Counted from the first letter of the stretch, positions 45,514-57,460 are shown. The stretch is 64,000 bases of DNA from Microbulbifer marinus (GCF_900107725.1 NZ_FNQO01000005.1:1-64000); one strand, 5' to 3'. Notes: a model not told the origin generated them from the letters alone. Program-made: numbers and translations.

Positions 45514-46961
45514 ATGGCTTCGCCGTGCTCGTAGACTTCAACCAGAGCGTGGTGCAGGCTCTTGACCGCCCTTTCGTAATCCTTTTCATTGACGACGAAC
45601 TGCATGTCCACCTGGCGCATGGACTGATGCACCGCCAGCACACTGATACCGGACTGCGCCAGCGCCGCTACCGCGCGGGAGAGCATGCCCGGCACTTTCA
45701 TGTCGCTGCCGATCGCGGAAACCACCGCGACCTTGCGCACCTGGATATCGCAATCCGGAAACTGCTCGCTGATGGTGCTGCGAATCCGCTTGACCGTCTT
45801 CAGGTTGTTGGCCAGGAAATGCGTAATGGTGTTCGCATTGATGTCCTTGGTCACCACACTTCCCTTGAAGCGCGCGATGATCTCATTGATCGTGCGGTCA
45901 TAACTGGTCATCACGCCCATCATGTCCTGGTCGAAGCACTCCACCGCGTAGATGTTTTTGCGCCCGGCAATAATCTCGACACAGGGTGTCTCGCTGACAT
46001 AGTCCCCGGTAACCAGCGTGCCGGCGTGCTCCGGCTCGAAGGTGTTCATTATCCGCAGTGGGATTTCCTGCTGGCGAAGCCCCTTGGCGGCGCGGGGGTG
46101 AATCGCCTCCATGCCCAGGTTGGCCAGCTGGTCCGCCACGTCATAGTTGGTGCGGCCGATCGGCACCGCGTGTATCTCGCCGACGAGACGCGGATCGGCA
46201 CTGCTCAGGTGATATTCCTTGTGAATGATCGCTTCGCAGGCCTCAGTAATTACCGCGATGCGGCTGAACGTCATCTCGCTGTATCCACGCGCGAAGGTCT
46301 TCATCAGTCCCGCGCGGGTGTGTGCGTAACCAGTGACGATCGGCAGTTCCTTGCTCAGGTCGATGTCGGCAAAAGCGAGGCGGATGCGGTCATCCAGGTC
46401 CAGGTGCTCGCCATCGCGCCAGCCGGTCAGGTCGACAAAGCGCGCGTTGATGCCTTCCTGGCGCAGCAGCTGTACGGTATTCCAGGCGCTGTGGGCTTCA
46501 CCGAGACTGGCGAGCATCTCGCTGACAGTATTCAGGTGCCCTTCCAGCTCGAAGTGGCCGTGCTGACACAGGCGCTCCAGATCACTGAGACAGCGCTCGG
46601 TATCCTGCAGGCGCTCACCGATAAAGGCGTTGGCGCGCGTCAGCATCTCCGGATCTTCGAACAGGCTCGCATTGATTTCCTCAACCCGCTGACGCAGGCC
46701 GTCCACGGCCTCGCTCCAGTTCTGTTCTTCGTCACTGCCGGCGAACAGGGCAAAAATGCCCGGTCGCCCGGATTTCTTGTGCTCCAGCAACAGATCGGTG
46801 ATGCCGCCGTAGGCGGAAACAACGAATATGCGCTGGTAAACCCCCTCTCCGGCAGCCTTGCCGATGGCGGCCCCACCGTTCTTCAGAATGATGTTGTCGC
46901 GAACTGCGGCATAGTCGCTCATGGACGTACCGCCAATCTTTTCCACCGTATGTCGTTTCAT
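45501..46961 (-). CDS. ask_ect: Ectoine-linked aspartate kinase (Ask_Ect)
   Basis: Phosphorylates aspartate to feed aspartate semialdehyde into ectoine synthesis. I start it at ATG 46961 (MKRHTVEKIGGTSMSDYAA), 486 residues; an earlier in-frame start at 47015 has no support. KIGGTSM is the kinase nucleotide motif, FVVSAYGGITDLLLEHKK the next, and ACT domains fill the C-terminus (VRKVAVVSAIGSDMKVPG). Operon-borne Ask_Ect enzymes are known to be less inhibited by lysine/threonine, which allows high flux. It follows ectC in the same operon. Confidence 0.95.
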   Translation of the reverse strand: MKRHTVEKIGGTSMSDYAAVRDNIILKNGGAAIGKAAGEGVYQRIFVVSAYGGITDLLLEHKKSGRPGIFALFAGSDEEQNWSEAVDGLRQRVEEINASLFEDPEMLTRANAFIGERLQDTERCLSDLERLCQHGHFELEGHLNTVSEMLASLGEAHSAWNTVQLLRQEGINARFVDLTGWRDGEHLDLDDRIRLAFADIDLSKELPIVTGYAHTRAGLMKTFARGYSEMTFSRIAVITEACEAIIHKEYHLSSADPRLVGEIHAVPIGRTNYDVADQLANLGMEAIHPRAAKGLRQQEIPLRIMNTFEPEHAGTLVTGDYVSETPCVEIIAGRKNIYAVECFDQDMMGVMTSYDRTINEIIARFKGSVVTKDINANTITHFLANNLKTVKRIRSTISEQFPDCDIQVRKVAVVSAIGSDMKVPGMLSRAVAALAQSGISVLAVHQSMRQVDMQFVVNEKDYERAVKSLHHALVEVYEHGEAICAA

Positions 46962-47038
46962 GGTTTTCCTATAGATGATTCTGTGAGCTTTACGATTGAG
47001 CCGGCGCTCCCGCACCGGCCCGGCAACACAACATCTAC

Positions 47039-47443
47039 TTACTTGTTGTCGGAAACCTCTTCTGCCTCCAGTTCATAGGCCCCCTCGGCATTGTGCACTT
47101 CCTTGCCGTGCAGCGGTGGGTTGAACACGCAGGCCATCTTCATTTCGCTCTTGGCACGCAGGATATGCTTGTCGTTCTTGTCGAGGATATAGATGGTGCC
47201 CGGCTGAATCGGATAGACCTTGCCGTCGGCCACGGTTTCCACTTCACCCTCGCCACTCATGCAGTACACGGACTCCAGGTGATTCTGGTAGTGCAGGTTG
47301 AGCTCGGCGTTCTCGTAAATGGTGGTGATGTGGAAGGAGAAGCCCATATTGTCGTTTTTCAACAGCAGGCGCGTGCTTTCCCAACCTTCGGAAACTACGC
47401 GGCGCTCAGATTTCTCGGCTTCTTGCAGAGTTCTTACGATCAT
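47039..47443 (-). CDS. ectC: L-ectoine synthase
   Basis: EctC closes N-gamma-acetyl-diaminobutyrate into ectoine by water elimination. The 134-residue cupin has the family blocks [19 protein letters not shown], then [40 protein letters not shown] and [15 protein letters not shown], including the iron ligands Glu, Tyr and His of EctC. I start it at ATG 47443; the longer frame reaches 47617 through the repeat-rich spacer and is not supported. Standard length. Confidence 0.96.
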   Translation of the reverse strand: MIVRTLQEAEKSERRVVSEGWESTRLLLKNDNMGFSFHITTIYENAELNLHYQNHLESVYCMSGEGEVETVADGKVYPIQPGTIYILDKNDKHILRAKSEMKMACVFNPPLHGKEVHNAEGAYELEAEEVSDNK

Positions 47444-47469
47444 TGAATTTCTCTCAAATCTAAAAGTGT

Positions 47470-47685
47470 TTCGATAGCGAATTAATATTTGCCATCCGTG
47501 GCGTTGCGCCTGTTTGCGCGCAACGCCGCGCGTTGCATACGCGGGCTCGACCCGCAAAATGGGGCTTGCCGTCCCTGGCGCTACGCCGTTGCCATCAATT
47601 GGCTCCGGCTCCGCCATCCATGGCGGAGCGCCTGATCGCGCGCAACGCTGTGCGTTGCATACGCGCGATCAGGCCCCCAAAAATT
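47470..47685. repeat. Hairpin-rich repeated spacer between ectB and ectC
   Basis: The spacer holds two related copies of a structured unit. The second is best: GCCTGATCGCGCG (47630-47642) pairs with CGCGCGATCAGGC (47662-47674), enclosing CAACGC/GCGTTG (47643-47648, 47652-47657). A degenerate copy (GCGCGCAACGCCGCGCGTTGC) starts near 47516. A further palindrome, GCTCCGCCAT/ATGGCGGAGC, covers 47608-47629. It does not code. In RNA it could stall RNases or polymerase and so set the ectB:ectC ratio; equally it could be a REP-like insertion. Confidence 0.6.
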
Positions 47686-49729
<2,044 letters not shown>

Positions 49730-49780
49730 CAAATTGTTGGTTGAAGTGTAAAAGTTCGTAATTCGGCGACAACTTACACC

Positions 49781-49805
49781 TTAAGGGTCAAATTTGACCT
49801 TTTAA
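49781..49805. promoter_or_regulatory. Palindromic operator between ectA and ectR
   Basis: GGTCAAATTTGACC (49786-49799) is a perfect 14-bp palindrome, extended by AA/TT on each side. It stands in the 153-base space between the divergent starts of ectA and the MarR-type ectR, the place where EctR repressors bind in other ectoine producers. The motif differs from the EctR1 sites I remember from methylotrophs, so the assignment rests on position and symmetry. Confidence 0.6.
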
Positions 49806-49814
49806 CTACAAAAC

Positions 49815-49832
49815 TATTTACTGCTCTAAATA
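49815..49832. promoter_or_regulatory. Second inverted repeat in the ectA-ectR spacer
   Basis: TATTTA (49815-49820) and TAAATA (49827-49832) form a 6-bp inverted repeat around six bases in the AT-rich core of the spacer. It may be a promoter element or a second regulator site; the TATTTA half resembles half-sites described for EctR1. Confidence 0.35.
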
Positions 49833-49882
49833 ATTTTTTGCATAGTACTCTAAACAACTGCGAAATCGCAAGGCCGGCCAAG

Positions 49883-50581
49883 ATGCAATTTGATCAAGAG
49901 GTAACCAGATCACATCCACAGGAGGAGAGGAGCGACACCCCCACCCGCAAGCACGGCGGCGGCCGGGACGCGGCGCGACAGACGATTGACAAACGGCGGG
50001 CAACGCCTAAAGTCGGCCGCACACAGTTATCCCGCCGCGAACTGCAGAGCCTGTTATTGATGGACAAAATCGAAGAAGTACTGACCACCCTGCGCCGCCT
50101 GATCCGCGCCACCGACCTGCACTCCAAACAGTTGGTGAAAACCGCCGGACTGACGGCACCGCAGCTGTTGCTGCTGCAGGCGATTCGCGAGAAGGGCCAG
50201 GTGACCATCGGCGCCCTGGCCAAGGAGATCAGCCTGAGCCAGGCGACGGTGACCACCATTCTCGACAGGCTGGAAAAGCGCGGCCTGGTCTACCGCGAGC
50301 GCTCTTCAGAAGACAAGCGCAAGGTCCACGCCTACCTGACCGACAAGGGCATCGAGATTCTGCGCGACGCGCCGACGCCGCTGCAGGAACATTTCGTGCG
50401 CCAGTTTCGCGATCTGCGCGACTGGGAGCAGTCGATGATCATCTCGTCATTGCAGCGGGTGGCCCTGATGATGGATGCCGAGCATATCGACGCCTCGCCG
50501 GTACTCGACGTCGGCGACCTCGACCGCAAGGACAGCCGCCAGCTGCCCCCCGGCGAGCAGGAAGACAAGGACGAGCACTAG
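49883..50581 (+). CDS. ectR: MarR family regulator of ectoine genes (EctR)
   Basis: The 232-residue protein has a polar N-terminal tail of about 55 residues and a MarR winged helix behind it: TLRRLIRATDLHSKQLVKTA, then TIGALAKEISLSQATVTTIL (recognition helix) and the wing GLVYRERSSEDKRKVHAYL. EctR proteins repress the ect operon at low salinity. Its gene is divergent from ectA, with a palindromic operator in between. ATG 49883 is my choice; an in-frame TTG at 49838 would add 15 residues. Neither has a strong ribosome binding site. Confidence 0.9.
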   Translation: MQFDQEVTRSHPQEERSDTPTRKHGGGRDAARQTIDKRRATPKVGRTQLSRRELQSLLLMDKIEEVLTTLRRLIRATDLHSKQLVKTAGLTAPQLLLLQAIREKGQVTIGALAKEISLSQATVTTILDRLEKRGLVYRERSSEDKRKVHAYLTDKGIEILRDAPTPLQEHFVRQFRDLRDWEQSMIISSLQRVALMMDAEHIDASPVLDVGDLDRKDSRQLPPGEQEDKDEH

Positions 50582-51065
50582 GCCTGAACTGGCGCGCAAA
50601 AACAAATAAATCCCGGCGGCGCCTCACAAGCGATTTACCCGGCGACAGGCAAATTCCCTCAAGTTGCTTTTGACGCCAATGCAACTTCGCGGCGAAAATG
50701 GGCACAATCGCATTCAATCATTGCATTCACGCCGAAGATCGGTATAAATGGTGCGACAACACTAAAGCAATCGCGGACCTTGTGGTTAGCGCTTGCTTAC
50801 TCGAGACAGGGCGCAATAACAAATTCAACAGTGCCGCTATTCATGCTTTGTCGCTGGCCCCGGGGCTCAGCCAGCAATGTCGACAGCATCCTTATTAGCG
50901 GTTTCCGAGCGTCGCCTGGCGAAATGAAAACCTCCAATCGGCCCCACCGGTTTTCCGCTTGCGGGCAAACACACTGTTCCCGCGCCACCTGTCCCGATCC
51001 AGTTGCTCGCCGCCTTCGCGGAATTACCCCAACAATACGAAGAAAGGGGATAAAGGGACAAAAGC
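50582..51065. other. Intergenic stretch between ectR and the FHA gene
   Basis: About 484 bases with no recognised gene, RNA or operator. Its right end must hold the promoter of the FHA/kinase group; a purine-rich stretch (GAAGAAAGGGGATAAAGGG) precedes the start at 51066. Confidence 0.35.
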
Positions 51066-52052
51066 ATGGCTTGCTTACAGCATCCAGACAGGGATCAGCC
51101 CGTATATCTGATGGCGCACCACACCATTGGCCGCCGCCAGGGTGCGGTAGACACACGGATCACCAGCGCGGAAATCTCCGGCATCCACGCCGCTATCCAG
51201 TGGACCGGCACGCACTGGAATATTCGCGACCTCAGCCGCAACGGCACCTGGCTCAATGGCCAGCAACTGGTTCCCGCCAAGAATTACCCGCTGCAGCAGG
51301 GCGATCAGATCGCGTTCGGCCGCGCCAATAATCCGCTCTGGATTGTTGAGAACCTCGACGCGCCGGAAAACCTGCTGGTCGACCTGCAAAGCGGCGAGGC
51401 ACTCCCGCTGGAGCAATACCACCTGCTGCCCAACGAACGCGAACCGCTGGCCAGCCTGCACTTCAGCCCTGTTACCGGGCAGTGGCTGTACGAACTCACC
51501 GGCAACTCCAACGGCAGCGATCACGCCACCGCGATCAAGCACGGCGAGCGTATCGACTGCGGCCTGCACAGCTGGCAGCTGTTTCTCGCCGACAATCAGG
51601 GCGCGACCAAAGAACTGTCACTGCAGCAACTGTCGATTACCGATTTCGAGTTGCGCTTTTCCGTGAGCCACCACGAGGAACACGTACAGCTGCAACTGCG
51701 CCGCGAGGACATGAAACTGGACCTGCCCGCACGCATCCACAATTACCTGCTGCTGTACCTCGCGCGCGCCCGCGTCCGCGACCTGCAACAGGGCGCGGAC
51801 GCGGATGCCCAGGGGTGGGTCTCCATTCAGGTGGCGACCCGCGAACTGGGCATTACCGTCAATCACCTGAATACGCAGATCTTCCGCGCGCGCAAGCAGA
51901 TCGCCGAAACCCTGCCGGATGCGATCGACACCTCCGGCCTGGTCGAGCGCCGCTCCTGGGAAATCCGCCTCGGCTGTCGCCGCTTTGAGATATACAAGGG
52001 CTCGCAACTGGAATCCCGCGCGGGCAAGCCGGAAAAACTACTAGCGGACTGA
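51066..52052 (+). CDS. FHA-domain protein with a C-terminal winged-helix-like domain
   Basis: A 328-residue soluble protein. Residues 15-90 form an FHA phosphothreonine-binding domain: HTIGRRQGAVDTRITSAEIS, GIHAAIQWTG and IRDLSRNGTWLNGQQL show the GR, S..H and NGT signatures. The C-terminal part (about 215-310, with MKLDLPARIHNYLLLYLARA and ATRELGITVNHLNTQIFRAR) resembles the winged helix of response-regulator-type DNA-binding domains. It stands 105 bases before the first Ser/Thr kinase gene and is the obvious candidate substrate or reader: phosphorylation could switch its DNA binding. That role is inference. Confidence 0.8.
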   Translation: MACLQHPDRDQPVYLMAHHTIGRRQGAVDTRITSAEISGIHAAIQWTGTHWNIRDLSRNGTWLNGQQLVPAKNYPLQQGDQIAFGRANNPLWIVENLDAPENLLVDLQSGEALPLEQYHLLPNEREPLASLHFSPVTGQWLYELTGNSNGSDHATAIKHGERIDCGLHSWQLFLADNQGATKELSLQQLSITDFELRFSVSHHEEHVQLQLRREDMKLDLPARIHNYLLLYLARARVRDLQQGADADAQGWVSIQVATRELGITVNHLNTQIFRARKQIAETLPDAIDTSGLVERRSWEIRLGCRRFEIYKGSQLESRAGKPEKLLAD

Positions 52053-52157
52053 TCGATGGCGCCGCCCGAACGGAGAGCGGGCGGCTCAGCTACAGATTTA
52101 TTCGATGACGACTTGCCAGGATGGCGTAAGCAATAACAAGGCCACTCAGCAAGACAC

Positions 52158-54752
52158 ATGGCGTCAGAGCAACCACCTTTTCACATCGGGCGATACAAGG
52201 TAACCGGCAAGCTCGGTTCCGGCGGCATGGGTGTCGTCTACCTGGCGACCGACGAGCGCCTGCATCGCCGCGTGGCGATCAAGCGGCTGATAAAAAACCC
52301 CTCTAGCAGCACGGCACACCTGCGCATCCGCCAGGAGGCGCTGCTGCTCGCCCAGCTCAACCACAACAATATCGTGCAGATTTACGATGTAGTGGAAGAG
52401 CGCGACGATGTCGCGCTGGTGATGGAATATGTCGACGGCAGCTCCCTCACCCAGTGGCAGCGCGAGCGCGCGCCCGGGCTACCGCAGAAAATCCAGCTGC
52501 TGAAGCAGATCTGCAACGGCCTCGCCCGCGCGCACAGCGCCGGCATCATCCACCGCGACCTGAAAGCGGACAATATCCTGGTCGACGACAGCAATACGGC
52601 CAAGATCACGGATTTCGGTATCGCCAAGAACTGGCGCGAAGACAGCGACCTGACCCGCGAACAGCATGTCGCCGGCAGCTGGGGCGCCATGTCGCCGGAA
52701 CAGGCGCTGGGCAATACGCTCGACAATCGCTGTGACCTGTTCGCCCTCGGCGTGCTGGCCTACAAACTGCTGTGTGGCCAGAGCCCGTTCGGCGATCACG
52801 ACAGCCCCTTTGTTATCGTCGACCGTATCGTCAACAGCCAGCATCCACCGGCGGAAAAGCTGAACCCGGAGCTGCCGCCGGCGCTGTGCCAGTTGCTGGA
52901 CAAGCTGCTGGCGAAAAGTCCGGACAAGCGCCCGCTCAATGCCACCGCGGTGGCGGTTGAGCTGGATGCGATACTGATGGAACTGGACGACAGGTCCACG
53001 CACACCATCAGCCGCACCGTCACCATTACCGCCGAGGGCTATCACCTCAAGCAGATAGGCAGAGGCAAACGACTGAAGGCTCTGGCCGGCGCCGTGCTCG
53101 CCGGCAGCGCCGCCCTGCTGGTGGCGGCAGCCGCGGCACTGCTACCGGAGCCGGAAAGCGAATCGATGGGCAAGTACATCGCCATCATCGCCCCGCATGA
53201 AGACGCATTCGCCACGCGCGAAACCAGGCTGCTCGGCAACAACGTACTGAGCGCGATCAAGCAGGGGCTTTCCAGCCGCGAAGGGCTGTTGCTGGTGCCC
53301 TACGCGGAATCCGCACAGCTGCGCGGCCAGTCACTGCGCGAACAGGCACAGGCGCTCAACGCGCAACTGCTGTTGCACCCGTCAATCACCTGCGGCGTGG
53401 CACACTGCGACGCCTCGCTGGAGCTGATCGATACGGCAAACTTTTCCGTTATCGCCAGCCGCAGCACCACACTGGAACTGGAAGAGAATCTCGAGACCCG
53501 CGCACGCACCCTGCAGCAACTCAACTATCTGCTGCCCCACAACCCGCCGCGCGACCGCCAGTCGAACCCAAAAATCAGCGCCGCGGACTACGAGCGCTAT
53601 CTGGAGCTGTTCGAACGGCGCGACGACGATGCCAACCTTCTGAAGTATCTGTCGGAACTGGATGAGCTGCAGGAACGCAACCCTGCATTCACACCGCTGT
53701 ACCAGCTCTACGGCGAACTGGTGATCGACCAGCGCTACAACAGTCGCGACCCCGCCGGCCTGAAGCGGCTGCCGCGCTTCCTCGAGCGCGCACCGAAGCA
53801 CATAGCCGATCACCCCGACCTGATCACCGCACGCCTGCGCCTCGCGATTTTCCAGCAGGATGCCGAGCTCGGCCGCAAACTGCTCGATCAGCTGCAACTC
53901 AGCCTGCCGGACAAGGCCAATTACCACTACCTGACGGCTGTTTACCATCAGCAACTGGGCAACTACTCCCAGGCGCTGGAAGCCGCGGAACGGGCCCTCG
54001 CGCTGCGCACCAGCTTTAACTACATACTGCAGAAAGCCATGGCGCTGAGCGCGCTGGGCGACATGGACGCGGCCAAGCCACTGCTGCAACGGGCCATGTC
54101 CCTCAGCGACAACAATACGGACGCCCTGTCCCTGCTGGCAGCCAACGAACTGGACAGCGGCCGCCCGCAGGAAACGGTGCGCCTGCTGAGCTCGGTGGGT
54201 CTCGACAACCTCGGCGCCATGGACACCTACAACCTGTGCCTGGCTTACTACATCGAGCGGCAGTTCGATCGCGCCGAACAGTGCTTCGCCGGCGTATCCG
54301 AACTCGCCCCCGATGACGCGGACGCACTGCTGTACCGCGCCGAAATCGCCGATGCGCAACAACGGCCCGACAAAGCCCGCCAGCTCGCCGAACAGGCGCT
54401 GGCAATCGCCGCCGACCGCGACGATTGGGAGGGGCTGTTGATGCAGGCGCGCGCCTACGCGGAACTGGGCCAGGCCGGGCGCGCGGTGGAAACGCTGCTG
54501 AAGATCCGCCGCACCGCCCCGGACGACCTCTACGTCAATTTCGCGCGTGCGCAGATCTATATCACCACCGGCGACCTGCTGTCCGCCAAGGCGCATATCC
54601 GCAAGACCCTGGAACAGGGCGTATCACCGATCTGGTTCGATACCGCGCGCTTTGCGCCGATGTGCCGCCGCGCCGATTTTGCCGATCTGCGCGCCGACTA
54701 TCCGGCGCTCTGCGCAGCCGGACGCAAGAACGCCGTGCTCGCGCACAAATAG
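52158..54752 (+). CDS. Transmembrane Ser/Thr protein kinase with periplasmic TPR domain (first)
   Basis: The 864-residue protein is a Hanks-type kinase (about residues 10-275): glycine loop LGSGGMGVVYLA, Lys42 in VAIKRL, catalytic IHRDLKADN with Asp134, and TDFGIAKNW with Asp152. A membrane helix spans about 305-329. The outer part starts with a TolB-like segment (KYIAIIAPHEDAFATRE, with a CGVAHC cysteine pair) and continues with about ten tetratricopeptide repeats up to the end. The kinase would sit in the cytoplasm with a periplasmic sensor. A close paralog follows after 146 bases, and an FHA protein precedes it. Confidence 0.92.
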   Translation: MASEQPPFHIGRYKVTGKLGSGGMGVVYLATDERLHRRVAIKRLIKNPSSSTAHLRIRQEALLLAQLNHNNIVQIYDVVEERDDVALVMEYVDGSSLTQWQRERAPGLPQKIQLLKQICNGLARAHSAGIIHRDLKADNILVDDSNTAKITDFGIAKNWREDSDLTREQHVAGSWGAMSPEQALGNTLDNRCDLFALGVLAYKLLCGQSPFGDHDSPFVIVDRIVNSQHPPAEKLNPELPPALCQLLDKLLAKSPDKRPLNATAVAVELDAILMELDDRSTHTISRTVTITAEGYHLKQIGRGKRLKALAGAVLAGSAALLVAAAAALLPEPESESMGKYIAIIAPHEDAFATRETRLLGNNVLSAIKQGLSSREGLLLVPYAESAQLRGQSLREQAQALNAQLLLHPSITCGVAHCDASLELIDTANFSVIASRSTTLELEENLETRARTLQQLNYLLPHNPPRDRQSNPKISAADYERYLELFERRDDDANLLKYLSELDELQERNPAFTPLYQLYGELVIDQRYNSRDPAGLKRLPRFLERAPKHIADHPDLITARLRLAIFQQDAELGRKLLDQLQLSLPDKANYHYLTAVYHQQLGNYSQALEAAERALALRTSFNYILQKAMALSALGDMDAAKPLLQRAMSLSDNNTDALSLLAANELDSGRPQETVRLLSSVGLDNLGAMDTYNLCLAYYIERQFDRAEQCFAGVSELAPDDADALLYRAEIADAQQRPDKARQLAEQALAIAADRDDWEGLLMQARAYAELGQAGRAVETLLKIRRTAPDDLYVNFARAQIYITTGDLLSAKAHIRKTLEQGVSPIWFDTARFAPMCRRADFADLRADYPALCAAGRKNAVLAHK

Positions 54753-54898
54753 AATGCGCCACACTTAAGCAGTAAACTAGGCACCACTTCGCCGGCGCTG
54801 TTGGGGTTGGGCGGGACGCGGCTGGATTTCTCGCACAAATTTCCAGCGGGAAGTACCGGCGAAAGATGTAACGGAATCGACAACACCAACAAGAAAAA

Positions 54899-57457
54899 AT
54901 GACTATGGAAGTCGCCGAACCGGAAGTGCAGCAACTGGGTCGCTACCGTATCGAGCGCACGCTCGGCGCCGGCGGCATGGGCATTGTCTACCTCGCGCGG
55001 GACAGCAAGCTGCAGCGCCCGGTGGCGATCAAGAAACTGCGCAAGGACACCACCAGCGCCACCGCCGCCCAGCGCATCCAGTCCGAAGCGCAGCTGCTGG
55101 CGCAGCTGAACCACCCCAATATCGTGCAGCTGCACGACGTACTCGAAGAAGGCGACAGCATCGCCCTGGTGATGGAATACGTCGAGGGCACCACCCTGCA
55201 GCAGTGGATGCGTGAACACACGCCCAGCCTGCAGCAGAAGCTCGAACTGTTGATACAGATCTGCAACGGCCTCAGCGAGGCCCACTCCCTCGGCATCATC
55301 CACCGCGACCTGAAGCCGGACAATATCCTGATCACCGACAACGGCGTCGCCAATATCACCGATTTCGGCATCGCCAAATCCCTGCAGCAGGACGTGGACA
55401 GCATCACCCGCGAGGACCAGGTGGCCGGCACCGTCGAAGCCATGTCGCCGGAACAGCTGCAGGGTTATCCACTGGATCCGCGCAGCGACCTGTTCAGCCT
55501 CGGCACCATCGCCTACGAACTGCTGTGCGGCGCCAGGCCGTTCGAGAAAGGCGACGGCGGAGCCATGGCGCTGGCACACAGGGTTATCAGCGATCCCCAT
55601 ATCCCGCCGCAACAGGCCTGGCCCAAGCTGCCGGAGCCGCTGGCGGTACTGCTGGACAGGCTGCTGGGCAAGCTGCCGGAACAGCGCCCCGATTCCGCCG
55701 CCCAGGTGGCCGAGGCCCTGACCTTTCTGCAGCAGCACAGTGCCGGCACCGACACCCGCGAGTTCTCCGCCACCGTCACCCAGCTACTGCGCAAACCGCC
55801 GAATAAGCGCAAGCGTGTTTTCGCCGCATTGGCCGGACTGGCGATACTGGCAAGCGCCGGCTACTGGGGCTGGAAGGAAATCACCCGACTGGAGCCGCAA
55901 TATATTGCCGTGCTGCCGGTGGAGATCCATGGTGAGGTGCGCGGCGAGGACAACGCCAAGGCGCTGACCAAAACCATGGTGCGGCAGGCGCTGATGAATG
56001 CGACTTCGCAGCTGAAGGCCAGTGCACTGGTGAGCTTTATCCCGAAAGAGGGGCAGGATTTCGATGCGCAACTGCAGGCACTGCGGGACAAGGGTGTGAC
56101 CGATGCGCTGTTTGCGCGGCTAGAGTGCGCGCAGATACGCTGTGAGATTGAATTGCAGCGGATTGGACCAGAAGACGGTCTAGTTAAGAAACAATCTGAT
56201 TTTCGCTTCTTGGTAGAGCGACTCCCCGCCGCCGAAGCACACGTATTGTCTGTGGCATCAAGTCTCTTCGGTGAAAATTATTTAAAAGCATCTCCTGAGG
56301 ATAGGATATTAAGCAGTGAAGATTATGAAACCTTCCTTAAGATCCTGACAAAACTAAACAACAGACAGCCAGAGACCGAACACTTAGACACCCTAGAATT
56401 ACTAATAAGAAAATACCCGCAAAAAACAGATCTCTATCACGCATACGCAGAATTATGCAGTAGCCTCTTTTCCATTCATGACGACCAATATTTTTTGGAA
56501 AAAGGACTAACCCAAATTGCCAGCGCCAAAGCAATAGGAGCAATACAGGATCAGGCCCTTCTTTTAGAGATGGAAACAAAGCTGAGAATCTTTAACTCCA
56601 GCAAAGAAAAAATAGAGAGCCTTATAGAGCAACTAAACCAAATTAAGTTTCCCTCAGCAAACCTTCTAACCAGCTATGCAAGAACTTTATTCATCAATGG
56701 GCAATACAATCTGAGCTTAGAAAAGGCAAATGAAGCCAAAAAACTCAACCCTTCAGCATATCTAAGCTATCTAATTGCTCTAAACCATACCTCCTTGGGC
56801 AATAACGACAAAGCCAAAGAGATCTTAAAAGCTGAGGTTCAGCTAAATTCAGAGCACTGGCCATCATATGCCGTACTAGCAGGAATAGAAATCGAATCAG
56901 GCAATTATCTAGCAGCGGAAAAAATAATCACCAAAATTCCCGAGCAGTCTCTAAACTGGAGAACTCAATCAAACCTTGCTGGTGCTTATTTTCTTCAGAA
57001 GAGATATAAAGAGGCAGAGCAAACTTATAGGAAAGTTTTAGAAAACACACCTAACAACCTAGCCCCCCTGCAAGGAGTCGCCGAATCAGCACTAATGAAG
57101 GGTGACATCGAGGCATCTCAAAAATATTTTTCAATAATTGAAAATTTAACAACTGAAAAATCCAACCCGAGGGATCTACTTTACAGGTCATTAGCACTTG
57201 CGCACCTTCGCAAATTCACTGAAGCAATAGACCTAATCCAGAGATTGACAATTGATTCACCTGATGACGTCTATACAAATTATTATGCCGCACAAATATA
57301 CACTCTCGCCGGAGAGCTACATACCGCCAGCCATTATATAGTCAAGACGCGCGAGGGTGGCCTTAGCGCAGATTGGTTTTTCCTGCCGGAATTTAACCAG
57401 GTCTGCGCAAAGAGAGAGCAGTTTATTAAGGCTTCAAATTTAATATGCAGCCAATAG
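54899..57457 (+). CDS. Transmembrane Ser/Thr protein kinase with periplasmic TPR domain (second)
   Basis: An 852-residue paralog of the previous kinase. It has the glycine loop LGAGGMGIVYLA, Lys45 (VAIKKL), Asp137 in IIHRDLKPDN, Asp155 in TDFGIAKSL, and a membrane helix at about 305-324. The outer part again starts with a TolB-like piece (QYIAVLPVEIHGEVR, with ECAQIRC) and TPRs. From about base 56170 (residue 424) the DNA becomes much more AT-rich: 22 of 60 bases at 56401 are G/C, against 40 of 60 at 55021. The end still aligns with the first kinase (AAQIYTLAGELHTAS), so this looks like recombination with a divergent homolog. Confidence 0.92.
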   Translation: MTMEVAEPEVQQLGRYRIERTLGAGGMGIVYLARDSKLQRPVAIKKLRKDTTSATAAQRIQSEAQLLAQLNHPNIVQLHDVLEEGDSIALVMEYVEGTTLQQWMREHTPSLQQKLELLIQICNGLSEAHSLGIIHRDLKPDNILITDNGVANITDFGIAKSLQQDVDSITREDQVAGTVEAMSPEQLQGYPLDPRSDLFSLGTIAYELLCGARPFEKGDGGAMALAHRVISDPHIPPQQAWPKLPEPLAVLLDRLLGKLPEQRPDSAAQVAEALTFLQQHSAGTDTREFSATVTQLLRKPPNKRKRVFAALAGLAILASAGYWGWKEITRLEPQYIAVLPVEIHGEVRGEDNAKALTKTMVRQALMNATSQLKASALVSFIPKEGQDFDAQLQALRDKGVTDALFARLECAQIRCEIELQRIGPEDGLVKKQSDFRFLVERLPAAEAHVLSVASSLFGENYLKASPEDRILSSEDYETFLKILTKLNNRQPETEHLDTLELLIRKYPQKTDLYHAYAELCSSLFSIHDDQYFLEKGLTQIASAKAIGAIQDQALLLEMETKLRIFNSSKEKIESLIEQLNQIKFPSANLLTSYARTLFINGQYNLSLEKANEAKKLNPSAYLSYLIALNHTSLGNNDKAKEILKAEVQLNSEHWPSYAVLAGIEIESGNYLAAEKIITKIPEQSLNWRTQSNLAGAYFLQKRYKEAEQTYRKVLENTPNNLAPLQGVAESALMKGDIEASQKYFSIIENLTTEKSNPRDLLYRSLALAHLRKFTEAIDLIQRLTIDSPDDVYTNYYAAQIYTLAGELHTASHYIVKTREGGLSADWFFLPEFNQVCAKREQFIKASNLICSQ

Positions 57458-57460
57458 GAG

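Noticed and set aside
45345-47078. A 577-codon plus-strand frame opposite ask_ect
   Set aside because: Shadow of ask_ect in GC-rich DNA; the minus-strand frame has unmistakable kinase motifs.
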